64,000 bases of DNA. Origin: Virgibacillus halodenitrificans JCM 12304 (lineage in GTDB: Bacteria; Bacillota; Bacilli; Bacillales; Amphibacillaceae). Of this stretch, positions 9,248 through 17,824 are shown one piece after another (position 1 is the first letter of the stretch; each line of letters begins with the position of its first letter). The stretch lies in the NCBI RefSeq assembly GCF_001310895.1, contig NZ_BAZS01000012.1, positions 1 through 64,000 on the forward strand, read 5' to 3'. The notes below the pieces were generated by a model. The model saw nothing but the letters and a program-made list of their open reading frames with translations, searched no databases and was not told where the DNA came from. Made by a program: the position numbers and the translations under genes.

Positions 9248-10639
9248 TTATTCATCTGTAAAAAGAGTTATCTTTGGTTTACCTTCATTACCGTGGTAGA
9301 ACCGGAATATATAGTCATCCGTCAGTTTTTTAACTTCTTTACTTAGGAATATCATTGGAATTACGTTTAATATCACAACAAATGCTAACATTAGATCAAG
9401 GAACTGCCATACGAATTTAAGCCCTCCTATTGCTCCAATGTAGATAGCCACTAAATATACAATTCGCATTACCCTTGCACCTTTTAAATTTGTAAGGTAT
9501 TCTGCTTGTTTTTCGCCAAAGAAAATCAGGATTCCTATTGTAGTGATAACGAAAAACATTAAAAATATAGCTACAAATACACCACCAAATGTGTCACCAT
9601 ACAAGTTTGAGAATGCTACATTAATCATATTGGAAGCATTAGCTGCATCTACATCCTTCCAAGCACCGGTTACAAGTACAAGTAATCCTGAAACAGTACA
9701 AATTACAATAGTATCAATAAATACACTGAAGACACCCCACAATGCTTGTTTGGAGGGATGATCTGTTTGTGCGGCTGCATGAGCAACTGGACCTGTCCCC
9801 ATGCCAGCTTCATTAGAGTATAGACCTCTGGCAATTCCCCAACGCAGAGCCTGTGCTATACCAGCACCTGCAAAACCCCCGGCTGCAGATATTGGAGTGA
9901 ATGCATGTGTAAATATTAAACTTAACACGTTTGGTAATTCAGCTATATTAACAATTATAATTATCAGAGCAAGAATTAGGTAACTTAGAACCATAAAGGG
10001 TACAAGCTTATCTGTTACGTTTGCAATCCGTTTAATGCCCCCAAAAACAATAATTCCAATAATGGCTGCTATCATTATCCCGGTTACCTGAACGGGCCAG
10101 TTAAATGCGCCTTGAAGCTGTGTTGTAATGGAATTGGACTGCACCATAATGCTAGGTATGATTTCCAGCATAAGAAATACTGCAAACAATAGGGCGACCG
10201 TATTCCAACCCAGGGCCTTTTTAATATAGTATTGTGGACCACCAACCCATATACCTTTCTCATTTTTTTCCCTATATTTCATACCCAATACAATTTCCCC
10301 GTAGCGTGTAGCCATTCCAATCAGAGCGACAATCCACATCCAGAACAGGGCTCCTGGACCGCCCAAAGATATAGCTACGGGTACTCCTACAATGTTAGTG
10401 GCTCCTGCGGTTGAAGCGAGTGCTGATGTAAATGCCTGAAAAGGGGTGATTGTCCCTGTGTGCTTATTCTTTTTAAATACCTGCCCAATAGTATTTTTGA
10501 GTATGTGACCAAAATAGCGGAATTGAAAAAACTTAAGTCGAAAAGTGTAAATTAAACCAGTAATTACTAATAGGAATGATAATAAGTATGTCCATAAAAA
10601 ATTTGATATGTCTGCTACAAATGTTTCAATTACTTCCAT
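9248..10639 (-). CDS. alsT: Sodium:alanine/glycine symporter (AGCS family)
   Basis: A 463-residue integral membrane protein of the AGCS family, importing alanine, glycine or a related amino acid with sodium. The conserved SALASTAGATNIVGVPVAI block (about residues 70-90) and the GLYSNEAGMGTGPVAHAAA block (about 270-290) define the family, and about 11 hydrophobic helices are visible. The substrate within the family cannot be told from sequence. A long AT-rich region with repeats separates it from the divergent actin-like gene. Confidence 0.93.
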   Translation of the reverse strand: MEVIETFVADISNFLWTYLLSFLLVITGLIYTFRLKFFQFRYFGHILKNTIGQVFKKNKHTGTITPFQAFTSALASTAGATNIVGVPVAISLGGPGALFWMWIVALIGMATRYGEIVLGMKYREKNEKGIWVGGPQYYIKKALGWNTVALLFAVFLMLEIIPSIMVQSNSITTQLQGAFNWPVQVTGIMIAAIIGIIVFGGIKRIANVTDKLVPFMVLSYLILALIIIIVNIAELPNVLSLIFTHAFTPISAAGGFAGAGIAQALRWGIARGLYSNEAGMGTGPVAHAAAQTDHPSKQALWGVFSVFIDTIVICTVSGLLVLVTGAWKDVDAANASNMINVAFSNLYGDTFGGVFVAIFLMFFVITTIGILIFFGEKQAEYLTNLKGARVMRIVYLVAIYIGAIGGLKFVWQFLDLMLAFVVILNVIPMIFLSKEVKKLTDDYIFRFYHGNEGKPKITLFTDE

Positions 10640-10750
10640 CCCAACCCATCCTTTTCTATATTTTGAGGTTAGTAATTACTTCCCTGAATAAATAAAATCA
10701 AATCGTAAAATATTCCTAAAAAAATAAAAAGGTAAATAATTCCATAAAAA

Positions 10751-10903
10751 CCCTTGTATACCTAATTGAATACAAGTATACAAAAAGTAAACAATATGTA
10801 CACAATACTGAAAACAAGTAAACAATTACGTACACATACTGTTTTATCAGCGTTTGCAAAATGTATACAAGTAAACTCGAAAGAAAACATGTAAACATTT
10901 ATT
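10751..10903. repeat. Iteron-like repeats upstream of the actin-like operon (possible parC-type site)
   Basis: This part of the 330-bp gap carries repeated motifs built on AAGTAAAC and GTATACAAG. Two near-identical copies of about 28 bases stand head to tail (10783-10811 and 10813-10840). Both contain AAGTAAACAAT, then GTACACA and TACTG. Further related motifs are TACAAGTATAC (10771-10781), GTATACAAGTAAAC (10863-10876) and ACATGTAAAC (about 10887). CTTGTATAC near 10753 is an inverted form. Such iterons just before a ParM/ParR pair are where a centromere-like and autoregulatory site would be expected. The function is inferred. Confidence 0.6.
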
Positions 10904-10970
10904 GATTATTACACTAAAAACTATTAATCTAGTAATAGTAAGTACTTAATTTGGAAGGAGTTTTTTCAAT

Positions 10971-12145
10971 ATGACAAACCCTAGAATTGCAGCAGTGGAT
11001 GTTGGTAATGATGCTCTTAAAGCCAACTTTGGAAAAATGGAAAATGAATTGTACATACCAAATGTCGTCGCACAGGACATGGAGGATCGACCGGTAATTG
11101 GAATTGAAGAATTAAATGACAAAGAAGTATTGGATAATATCCACATACGAGTTCACTCCCCTGCCCTTGAGGAGAACAATGTAGTATACCGTGTAGGTAA
11201 TTTAGCAACAAAAACTACTAACTCAACAGAACTTGATCCAGGTAGCAGTAAGTCTGAGGAAGATCAGACATTAATTATGTTATTCGCATCATTAGCTTTG
11301 GATGCAGTCGAGAGTGAGGCTTTTAAAGCAGCGAAAAATGATACAATTGATGCCAATTATATATTAGGTACAGGACTGCCTCTCCGTGAAGTAAAAGAAG
11401 GTAAAGATGTTGGCTACAGGTCACAATTGCTAGGATCTGTTCATCAGGTAGAATTTTTGGTTACACCTAAACATCAAGGGAAAAAAGTAAACATTAAGTT
11501 TGATGAAGTAAAGGTATATCCTGAAGGGTTTGCAGCTTACGTAAATCTTATTATGGATAATGAACTTAAAGTAATTAATAAAGAATTAATAAATAAGCAA
11601 ATTCTTATTCAGGATATCGGCGGATTATCTACAGATATTGCTGTCATCAGGAATCGCAATGTAGACGATGATAAAGCTCAAGGGTTTAATTTGGGCGTAT
11701 CAGAGTCTTTAGAACAAATTCGCGAAGAAATCCGTTCCAAACATGGTGTGGAGCTTGACAGCAGGCGAGATGTAGTAGATATCATCACTAGAAAAAATGA
11801 TCGTCACCACATAATGGTAAAAGGAAGTAGAACCAACGTTCACGATATAACTGATCACATCTTATTAGAGCTTGCTAAAAAAGAATATCGTTTTCTTCGT
11901 AATGTATGGTCAAAAAATTCCCAATCGGAAATTTGTTATTTCGTTGGTGGCGGATCAGCTGTCTTAAAGGATTATATTAAAGCATTGAATAACAAATTAG
12001 ATGGCTTCAATATAGAGTTCTTTGAAGATGAATCAGAGAGCATATGGATGATGCGAATGCCTATTATAAACTAATTACAGACTTTGTTAATAAATCAGCA
12101 AAAAACGTGAAGAAGGAAGAAGAAACAACTGCAAAAACAAAATAG
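10971..12145 (+). CDS. ParM/StbA (Alp)-type actin-like ATPase, frameshifted near the C-terminus
   Basis: An actin-fold ATPase of the plasmid-segregation type. Phosphate loop 1 is DVGNDALK (residues 10-17), phosphate loop 2 is DIGGLSTD (215-222) and the adenosine loop is VGGGSAVLKDYI (325-336). As written, the frame stops at 12074 after 367 residues. One base added near 12053 (ATG-GCG instead of ATGCG) restores WMMANAYYKLITDF and a lysine/glutamate-rich tail ending at TAG 12145, about 391 residues in all. The next gene then begins 9 bases later, as expected for a coupled operon. GGAAGGAG precedes the ATG. It is expected to form filaments that move DNA through the downstream RHH protein. Plasmid or chromosome location cannot be proved here, but the flanks look chromosomal. 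Confidence 0.88.
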
Positions 12146-12154
12146 GGTGAGATA

Positions 12155-12688
12155 ATGTCTAATAAAAGTATAGAACGCGGGCAATCAATAACCTTTCGTG
12201 TTCCTTCCGATACACCTAATTATCTTTTAAAACAACTACAAAGACTTAAGGAGAGGGAGAGAAGAAACTTCTCGAGTGAAATTGCTCAGTTTGTTCTAAA
12301 GGGTGTAAACGAAACATTCTCCAGGGAAAGAGAGACAATCACCATTCCTTTGCCGAAGCAATTGACAAAAGAGCAAAAAAGCTGGTTAAAGCATGAACAC
12401 TCTGAAGCACTAATTGGCACCATTCTATACCAGCTACTGAGTGATCCAATGCGTGCTTCCTCGCTTCTTGCTGCATTAAATAGTAATACGAGCAATATTG
12501 ATGAAGCATTATATTTACAAGAATCAGCTATGGCTCAGGAGGAGGATGAACAACCGGAGGAAACATTTGTCGGGAATCTGGTTGATATGAATATGGACGG
12601 ATTGGATCTGGACATCCATCAGGAAGAAGAGAAGGAAGAAGAAGAGGAAGATCCATTAGGCGACTTCTTCTCCAGTATGAACAGATAA
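12155..12688 (+). CDS. Ribbon-helix-helix DNA-binding partner (ParR-like) of the actin-like ATPase
   Basis: A 177-residue protein. Residues 12-50 (SITFRVPSD..., then two basic helices) read as a ribbon-helix-helix DNA-binding domain. The middle is helical. From about residue 125 the chain is strongly acidic, with an EEEKEEEEEDP run, and it ends in DPLGDFFSSMNR. In ParMRC systems the adapter ParR has an N-terminal RHH fold and a C-terminal tail that docks on ParM filament ends. The layout here matches that, although direct sequence similarity to named ParR proteins is not evident to me. GGGTGAG precedes the ATG, and a terminator follows at once. Confidence 0.65.
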   Translation: MSNKSIERGQSITFRVPSDTPNYLLKQLQRLKERERRNFSSEIAQFVLKGVNETFSRERETITIPLPKQLTKEQKSWLKHEHSEALIGTILYQLLSDPMRASSLLAALNSNTSNIDEALYLQESAMAQEEDEQPEETFVGNLVDMNMDGLDLDIHQEEEKEEEEEDPLGDFFSSMNR

Positions 12689-12737
12689 AAAGCTGCCACG
12701 CAGGTAAGTTACTACCTGCCGTGACAGCTTTTCTTTT
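12687..12737 (+). terminator. Intrinsic terminator of the actin-like/RHH operon
   Basis: A long stem: AAAAGCTG and CAGGTA pair with TACCTG and CAGCTTTT, followed by a T-rich tail. It starts on the stop codon of the RHH gene. Confidence 0.88.
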
Positions 12738-12799
12738 TCAGAAAGAGTAATCTACACCACATCATTAGCGGGACTATGGTAGGGCCAGCCTGTGTTTCC

Positions 12800-13606
12800 T
12801 CAATTGTTTTTATTATTCGCTTCACTAATGCGGTGAGCGTTTGTGAATACAGTCATTCTATTACCGCGAACAAAACCTACGATAGTTATCCCTAAATCAG
12901 TTGCCAATTCTAATGCCAGGTTTGTCGGGGCGGATTTGGAAATAATAATACCTACCCCAATCTTAGATATTTTTAATAATACTTCTGAAGATATCCTTCC
13001 ACTAAAAACAATTAACTTATTTTTTAATGGGATACGTTCCTGAAGAATAGATCCATATACTTTATCCAAGGCATTATGCCTGCCAATATCACTGCACATA
13101 AACAGCAATCCCTCTACTGTGCAAAGTGCTGCATTATGTACTCCGCCAGTTCGCTTGAAGTGTTCGGAGCGTTCCTGCAATTCCTTCATTAATTTATAGC
13201 ATTGATTTGCCGATATAGAAAGGTTATTTCTTATTGTTTTGGCAGTTTTTACATCGCTTTGAAAATAAAATTGTCTACTTTTCCCACAACAAGAACCGAT
13301 AAAACGTTTTGAATAATCCTGTTGTTTGGGAGAAAACGAGCGAGTAAGCTCAATATAAGCAAAGCCTTGATCTTTATCTATTGACAGAGAGGAAATCTCA
13401 TCAAAAGAACGAATGACACCTTCTGCCGCAAGGAACCCGATAACCAGACTTTCTAAATTAGATGGTGAACATACCATTGTTGCAAATTCTTCACCATTTA
13501 TCATAACGGTTAATGGGAATTCCTCCGCTACTTCTGTCTCTTCTACTGAAGTGAGGTTACCATCAAATCGGATAACTTCCCAGTCATTTTGGTTAGTATC
13601 ATTCAT
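12800..13606 (-). CDS. fdhD: Formate dehydrogenase accessory sulfurtransferase FdhD
   Basis: A 268-residue protein that passes sulfur from a cysteine desulfurase to the molybdenum cofactor of formate dehydrogenase. Visible family features are the cysteine pair in GSCCGKS (about residues 105-110), TGGVHNAAL and the SDIGRHNALDKV block. The length fits. The start is taken at ATG 13606, with GAGGTGAGAGG upstream. A GTG 9 bases earlier overlaps that site. No formate dehydrogenase gene lies in this window, so its partner must be elsewhere. Confidence 0.93.
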   Translation of the reverse strand: MNDTNQNDWEVIRFDGNLTSVEETEVAEEFPLTVMINGEEFATMVCSPSNLESLVIGFLAAEGVIRSFDEISSLSIDKDQGFAYIELTRSFSPKQQDYSKRFIGSCCGKSRQFYFQSDVKTAKTIRNNLSISANQCYKLMKELQERSEHFKRTGGVHNAALCTVEGLLFMCSDIGRHNALDKVYGSILQERIPLKNKLIVFSGRISSEVLLKISKIGVGIIISKSAPTNLALELATDLGITIVGFVRGNRMTVFTNAHRISEANNKNN

Positions 13607-13741
13607 ACCTCTCACCTCTATTGAATTTATTTCACTAATAATTGATACCCCTTTTTAAAACTTTGAAATCTATAATAATTTAAAGTTCAGCTAACAGTAT
13701 ACCGCAGAAAATGAAAACCTAAAAATAATTTATTTCAAATG

Positions 13742-13769
13742 GAAACTTTTTACTTAATATAAAGGTATA
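13742..13769 (+). promoter_or_regulatory. ECF-type autoregulatory promoter
   Basis: GAAAC, a 17-base spacer, then GGTATA, about 35 bases before the sigma gene. The GAAAC -35 element is typical of promoters read by ECF sigma factors, which often transcribe their own gene. Confidence 0.5.
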
Positions 13770-13804
13770 TATAGTAAGAGCAATTTGAAAGAGGGGGTGC
13801 TCCA

Positions 13805-14346
13805 TTGTTTGATCGAGAGAAAAAGCTTATCCGAAAAATAAAGAACGGGGATCAGGAAGCCTTCGAAAAGCTATATAATACATATGCCGATTACTCACTT
13901 CGAACAGCTTATGGTATAACAAAAAATCAATCAGATGCTTCTGATATTGTTCAGGAAACCTTCATAAAAGTATATCGAAACCTGGACAAGTATGATATGA
14001 AAAAACCTTTCAAACCATGGTTTTATCAAATATTAATAAATGAAGCAAAAAGGTATATTGCAAAAAAATCAAAGCAAGCAATCAGTATGGAAACAGAGCA
14101 ACTACTAGATTATTTTAACAGTAAAAAAACAGACTCTGATAGTGAAGTATGGATAGAAGACTTAGAAGTAGCAATGGAGGAGCTTGATGACAATCACCGA
14201 ACTGTACTTATTCTAAAATATTTAAATGAATTTAAGGAAAAAGAGATTGCTGAGATTCTTGAACTAAATGTTAACACCGTGAAATCGAGCTGTATAAAGC
14301 CAGGCAACGATTGAAAGAGATTGTAGGGGGTGTTGCAGGTGAATAG
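13805..14346 (+). CDS. ECF RNA polymerase sigma factor, frameshifted in region 4
   Basis: A sigma-70 family member with region 2 at about residues 20-85 (LRTAYGITKNQSDASDIVQETFIKVYRNL) and region 4 from about 120. As written, it stops at 14314 with the odd end VKSSCIKPGND. Adding one G after 14289 gives VKSRLYKARQRLKEIV, the usual recognition helix, and ends at TAG 14346 (about 180 residues). The GTG start of the anti-sigma gene then overlaps this stop, a normal coupled arrangement. The TTG start at 13805 follows GAGGGGGTG. It probably directs its own promoter and the anti-sigma/asnO genes downstream. Confidence 0.88.
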
Positions 14347-15106
14347 TAACCAATTTGATGAGCAGTTAAAGAAATCTGTAAATAGGTATACGAATGTTAA
14401 TTCGGAACTTAAGCGAAAGACTTGGGAAGGGATATCTGAAGAACTTTTCATAGCACCCCGTCGACGAAAAAAGAGGAAGAGGATTCTTGTGGGCAGTATA
14501 GCATCAGTTGCTACCATTGCACTTTTGATATTTGGTTTCATGACAGAGACAGGGCAAGCAATGATACAAGACATAAAGGAATTATTCGTAGAAGAGAAAA
14601 ACCAGGAAATTGAATTAGAAGGGCATAAGGAGGAAATGAAGACTCAGTTAGAGACTAATGAAGAGCTTCGCTACATTATATATATTGATGAAGACCGTTA
14701 CAAACTAATTGAGGGGCAAGATGGAGACCGAGTCGAGCCGAAAGAACCTTTAGGTGAAAACTATCCAGAAGTATACATGGAAATAAGTAAAGAAAGCGGT
14801 GTGCCAAGTGGGGAAATTGTAAAGCAAATTAAAACGGAGATAGATAAGGAAGGGTTGGAAATAGTGGAGGAAGAAACGGTCAATAATCCAATTTCATCCA
14901 CAATGTTGCGGGGAATTGGGAGGGAATCTGCCAATGAGTTGGGAAAAGTTGGCAATCAGTGGGATACACCTGTTCATAGATATTATGTTACTGAACAGGA
15001 AAATGGGCAGGTGTTTGTTATTAAACAGGCTTATTTTTTGGAGGCTGCAGAAGGACATGGTGCTAGATTTAATTATATGCTAGAGAGCTTTAAAGTAGTC
15101 AAATAA
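14339..15106 (+). CDS. Probable membrane anti-sigma factor
   Basis: A 255-residue single-pass protein. It has a cytoplasmic N-terminal part (residues 1 to about 50), a basic RRRKKRKR stretch, one membrane helix (about 53-73) and an acidic extracytoplasmic domain. The position, overlapping the ECF sigma gene, is that of an anti-sigma factor holding the sigma at the membrane. I do not recognise the outer domain or a zinc-binding HxxxCxxC motif. The start is GTG 14339 behind GTAGGGGG. asnO follows 17 bases after its stop. Confidence 0.7.
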   Translation: MNSNQFDEQLKKSVNRYTNVNSELKRKTWEGISEELFIAPRRRKKRKRILVGSIASVATIALLIFGFMTETGQAMIQDIKELFVEEKNQEIELEGHKEEMKTQLETNEELRYIIYIDEDRYKLIEGQDGDRVEPKEPLGENYPEVYMEISKESGVPSGEIVKQIKTEIDKEGLEIVEEETVNNPISSTMLRGIGRESANELGKVGNQWDTPVHRYYVTEQENGQVFVIKQAYFLEAAEGHGARFNYMLESFKVVK

Positions 15107-15123
15107 TAGGGGGCTGAAGAGAT

Positions 15124-17013
15124 ATGTGTGGATTTGTGGGTGTACTCTTAAAAGAAAATACAGCATTTAGTGAAGAACATCTTACAGCAATTAAGGAAAG
15201 TAATAAGCTAATTAAGCATCGGGGACCGGATGAGGAGGGTTATTATAGTGATTCGTATATGGCTTTAGCTTTCCGTCGACTTAAAATTATGGATTTAAAA
15301 GCAGGATCTCAACCATTCTACTTTGGCGGAGATAGATACGTGCTCACTTTTAATGGGGAAATATATAATTATAAAATTCTTAGGGAAGAGTTAAGGTCTG
15401 AAGGATTTGAGTTCCACACAGATTCTGATACAGAAGTTGTAGCAAAGTTATTTCAGAGTATTGGAGTTAAAGCCTTTTCTAAGCTTCGCGGCATGTTCTC
15501 AATAATAATATGGGATTCAGAGGAAAGGACGCTGTATGGAGCGCGGGACCATTTTGGTATTAAACCACTATATTACTGTGAAAGTGACTGTGAGTTTACG
15601 TTTGCTTCGGAAAGAAAATGTATTACCTACTTAAATCAGCTGAATGTTCTAGATACCGTTGCTATCCAGCATTACCTTTCTTTTCAGTATGTACCTAACC
15701 CATTCACATTAACAGAAGGGGTATGTACCTTAGAGCCAGGGAACTATTTTATTAAAGCGTGGGGAGAACCGTTAGAAACATATTCTTATTTCAAGCCTGC
15801 ATTCAATCCGGTTTTGAGCAGTGAAAAACAAGTCATTCACCAGATTAAAGATGTTTTGTCGGAATCTGTTCACAAACATATGCAGAGTGATGTACCGTTA
15901 GGCGCATTTCTCTCCGGTGGAATCGATTCAACGTTTATTGTAGCATTAGCGAGAGAAATAAACCCTAAAATTAAAACGTTTTCAGTTGGCTTTGCTAGAA
16001 ATGGTTACTCAGAAATAGATGTTGCACAAGAGACGGCGGCAAAACTTAATGTAGAAAATATCTCTAGTCTAATTACACCACAAGAATTTGTTGAAGCCTT
16101 ACCTAAAATCATGTGGCACATGGACGATCCATTGGCAGATCCAGCATGTATCCCTCTTTACTTTTTATCAAAAAAAGCAAAGGAAGATGTAACTGTCGTT
16201 CTTTCTGGTGAAGGGGCTGATGAGTTATTTGGAGGATATGAAATATACAGGGAAGCAGAATCACTAAAGTATTTTAAGTATCTACCTTCCGTACTTAGTA
16301 AAAAGATCTATCAGCTGTCATGTATCCTCCCGGAAGGAATGAAAGGAAAAAGTTTTCTTCAGCGAGGTACAACACCGTTACAAGACAGATATATTGGTAA
16401 TGCTAAAATATTTGAAGAACAGGAAAAGAACCAGTTATTTAAACAGTATAACCCGAACTACACCTATAAATCATGGACAGAGCCATTGTATGCGCAGGTT
16501 AAAGAAAGTCATCCTACTCAACAAATGCAATTCATTGATATGCATACATGGCTGATTGGAGACATACTTTTAAAAGCAGACAAAATGTCAATGGCCCATT
16601 CATTAGAAGTGAGAGTTCCATTCTTAGACAAAGAAGTTTTCGACTTAGCAAGTAAAATTCCGGTAGAACAAAAGATTGCAGAAGGCACTACAAAATCAAT
16701 CTTGAGAAAAGCTGCACAGGGAATTGTGCCAGAACATGTAATAAACCGTAAAAAGCTTGGTTTTCCTGTCCCTATAAAACATTGGCTGAGAGAGGAACTA
16801 TACGAATGGGCTAAAAATCTTATAAGAGAAAGCCAGACAGAGCATATTTTTGATAAAAACGTTATCTTTTCTTTATTGGAAAAACATGCGCAAATGAAAG
16901 GCGACTATTCTCGAAAGTTATGGACAGTTCTAACCTTTATGGTATGGCATAGTGTCTATATGGAACAAAATGAACCTATTAGTATACGTAGCAGGGAACA
17001 CCAAATCATATAG
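15124..17013 (+). CDS. asnO: Glutamine-hydrolysing asparagine synthetase (AsnO type)
   Basis: A 629-residue enzyme that makes asparagine from aspartate, glutamine and ATP. Cys2 (MCGFVGVL) is the glutaminase nucleophile. The N-terminal glutamine amidotransferase domain spans about 1-215, including RHRGPDEEGY-like and NGEIYNY motifs. The ATP pyrophosphatase motif SGGIDST lies at about 265-271. The length agrees with B. subtilis AsnO (sporulation-linked) rather than with short AsnB forms. It lies 17 bases behind the anti-sigma gene, so it is probably co-transcribed with, and possibly controlled by, the ECF sigma factor. Confidence 0.93.
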   Translation: MCGFVGVLLKENTAFSEEHLTAIKESNKLIKHRGPDEEGYYSDSYMALAFRRLKIMDLKAGSQPFYFGGDRYVLTFNGEIYNYKILREELRSEGFEFHTDSDTEVVAKLFQSIGVKAFSKLRGMFSIIIWDSEERTLYGARDHFGIKPLYYCESDCEFTFASERKCITYLNQLNVLDTVAIQHYLSFQYVPNPFTLTEGVCTLEPGNYFIKAWGEPLETYSYFKPAFNPVLSSEKQVIHQIKDVLSESVHKHMQSDVPLGAFLSGGIDSTFIVALAREINPKIKTFSVGFARNGYSEIDVAQETAAKLNVENISSLITPQEFVEALPKIMWHMDDPLADPACIPLYFLSKKAKEDVTVVLSGEGADELFGGYEIYREAESLKYFKYLPSVLSKKIYQLSCILPEGMKGKSFLQRGTTPLQDRYIGNAKIFEEQEKNQLFKQYNPNYTYKSWTEPLYAQVKESHPTQQMQFIDMHTWLIGDILLKADKMSMAHSLEVRVPFLDKEVFDLASKIPVEQKIAEGTTKSILRKAAQGIVPEHVINRKKLGFPVPIKHWLREELYEWAKNLIRESQTEHIFDKNVIFSLLEKHAQMKGDYSRKLWTVLTFMVWHSVYMEQNEPISIRSREHQII

Positions 17014-17078
17014 TGAATAAGGTTGGGCAAATGTGGCAAACTAAGCAAAAATGATTGTGAAATGGGGTTTATTCACAA

Positions 17079-17723
17079 ATGGAGTTTGACTGGATTTGGA
17101 AAGCAATCCTTATCGTTGTAGGTGGTACCTTTTTGCTTCGAATTGCGGGAAGAAAGTCAATTTCACAAATGACCTTGGCCCAAACTGTGATCATGATTGC
17201 AATTGGTTCTTTACTCATCCAACCTGTTGCTGATAAAAATATATGGGTGACCTTAGGTGTTGGTGGTGTTTTAGTATTAACTTTAATATTAATGGAATCT
17301 GTTCAGATTAAGGTTGATTTTTTCGAGAATTTAATTTCCGGTAAATCTAAGGTTGTTATCGAAAATGGAACTTTGAATGAAAAAAATTTAAAAAAGATGA
17401 GATTGACTATTGATCAGCTAGAAACTAACTTGAGACAAAGAAATGTTACAGATATGAAGGATATCCAATGGGCTACCTTGGAACCTAATGGAGAGGTTGG
17501 ATTCACTTTAAAGCCTTCAGCCCAGCCAGCTACCAAACAAGATTTACTACAATTGAAAGAAGATTTACAGTTAAAACTCGATCAACTGGCTTTTCAAAGC
17601 AATAAACAATTTATACAGAACTCACAACAAAATTCACTTGTGAACAAGGAAAGCGATAATAATTTGTTTGCTGAAGTGAAACAGAAGGAACACACAAATC
17701 CCCCACCAGAACATTTACAGTAA
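17079..17723 (+). CDS. DUF421/YetF-family membrane protein
   Basis: A 214-residue protein with about three N-terminal membrane helices (residues 8-75) followed by a soluble DUF421 domain. That domain contains the signature stretches IENGTLNEKNLKKMRLTI and ATLEPNGEVGFTLKP. Proteins of this YetF/YrbG group are common in spore formers and have no settled biochemical role. The C-terminal 60 residues are polar and glutamine-rich. It may be read through from asnO, since only 65 bases separate them. A strong terminator covers its stop codon. Confidence 0.85.
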   Translation: MEFDWIWKAILIVVGGTFLLRIAGRKSISQMTLAQTVIMIAIGSLLIQPVADKNIWVTLGVGGVLVLTLILMESVQIKVDFFENLISGKSKVVIENGTLNEKNLKKMRLTIDQLETNLRQRNVTDMKDIQWATLEPNGEVGFTLKPSAQPATKQDLLQLKEDLQLKLDQLAFQSNKQFIQNSQQNSLVNKESDNNLFAEVKQKEHTNPPPEHLQ

Positions 17724-17741
17724 TGGTGGGGGATTTTTTAT
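17698..17741 (+). terminator. Intrinsic terminator overlapping the DUF421 stop codon
   Basis: Arms AATCCCCCACC and GGTGGGGGATT flank a loop that contains the stop codon, followed by a run of T. Confidence 0.88.
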
Positions 17742-17824
17742 GGCAGGAGGGAATAGTATATTCGTGTGTTTAATTAATAATTGTTAAGGGAAAAAGTGTG
17801 TAAAAGCTACATGGAGGTGTAGAC

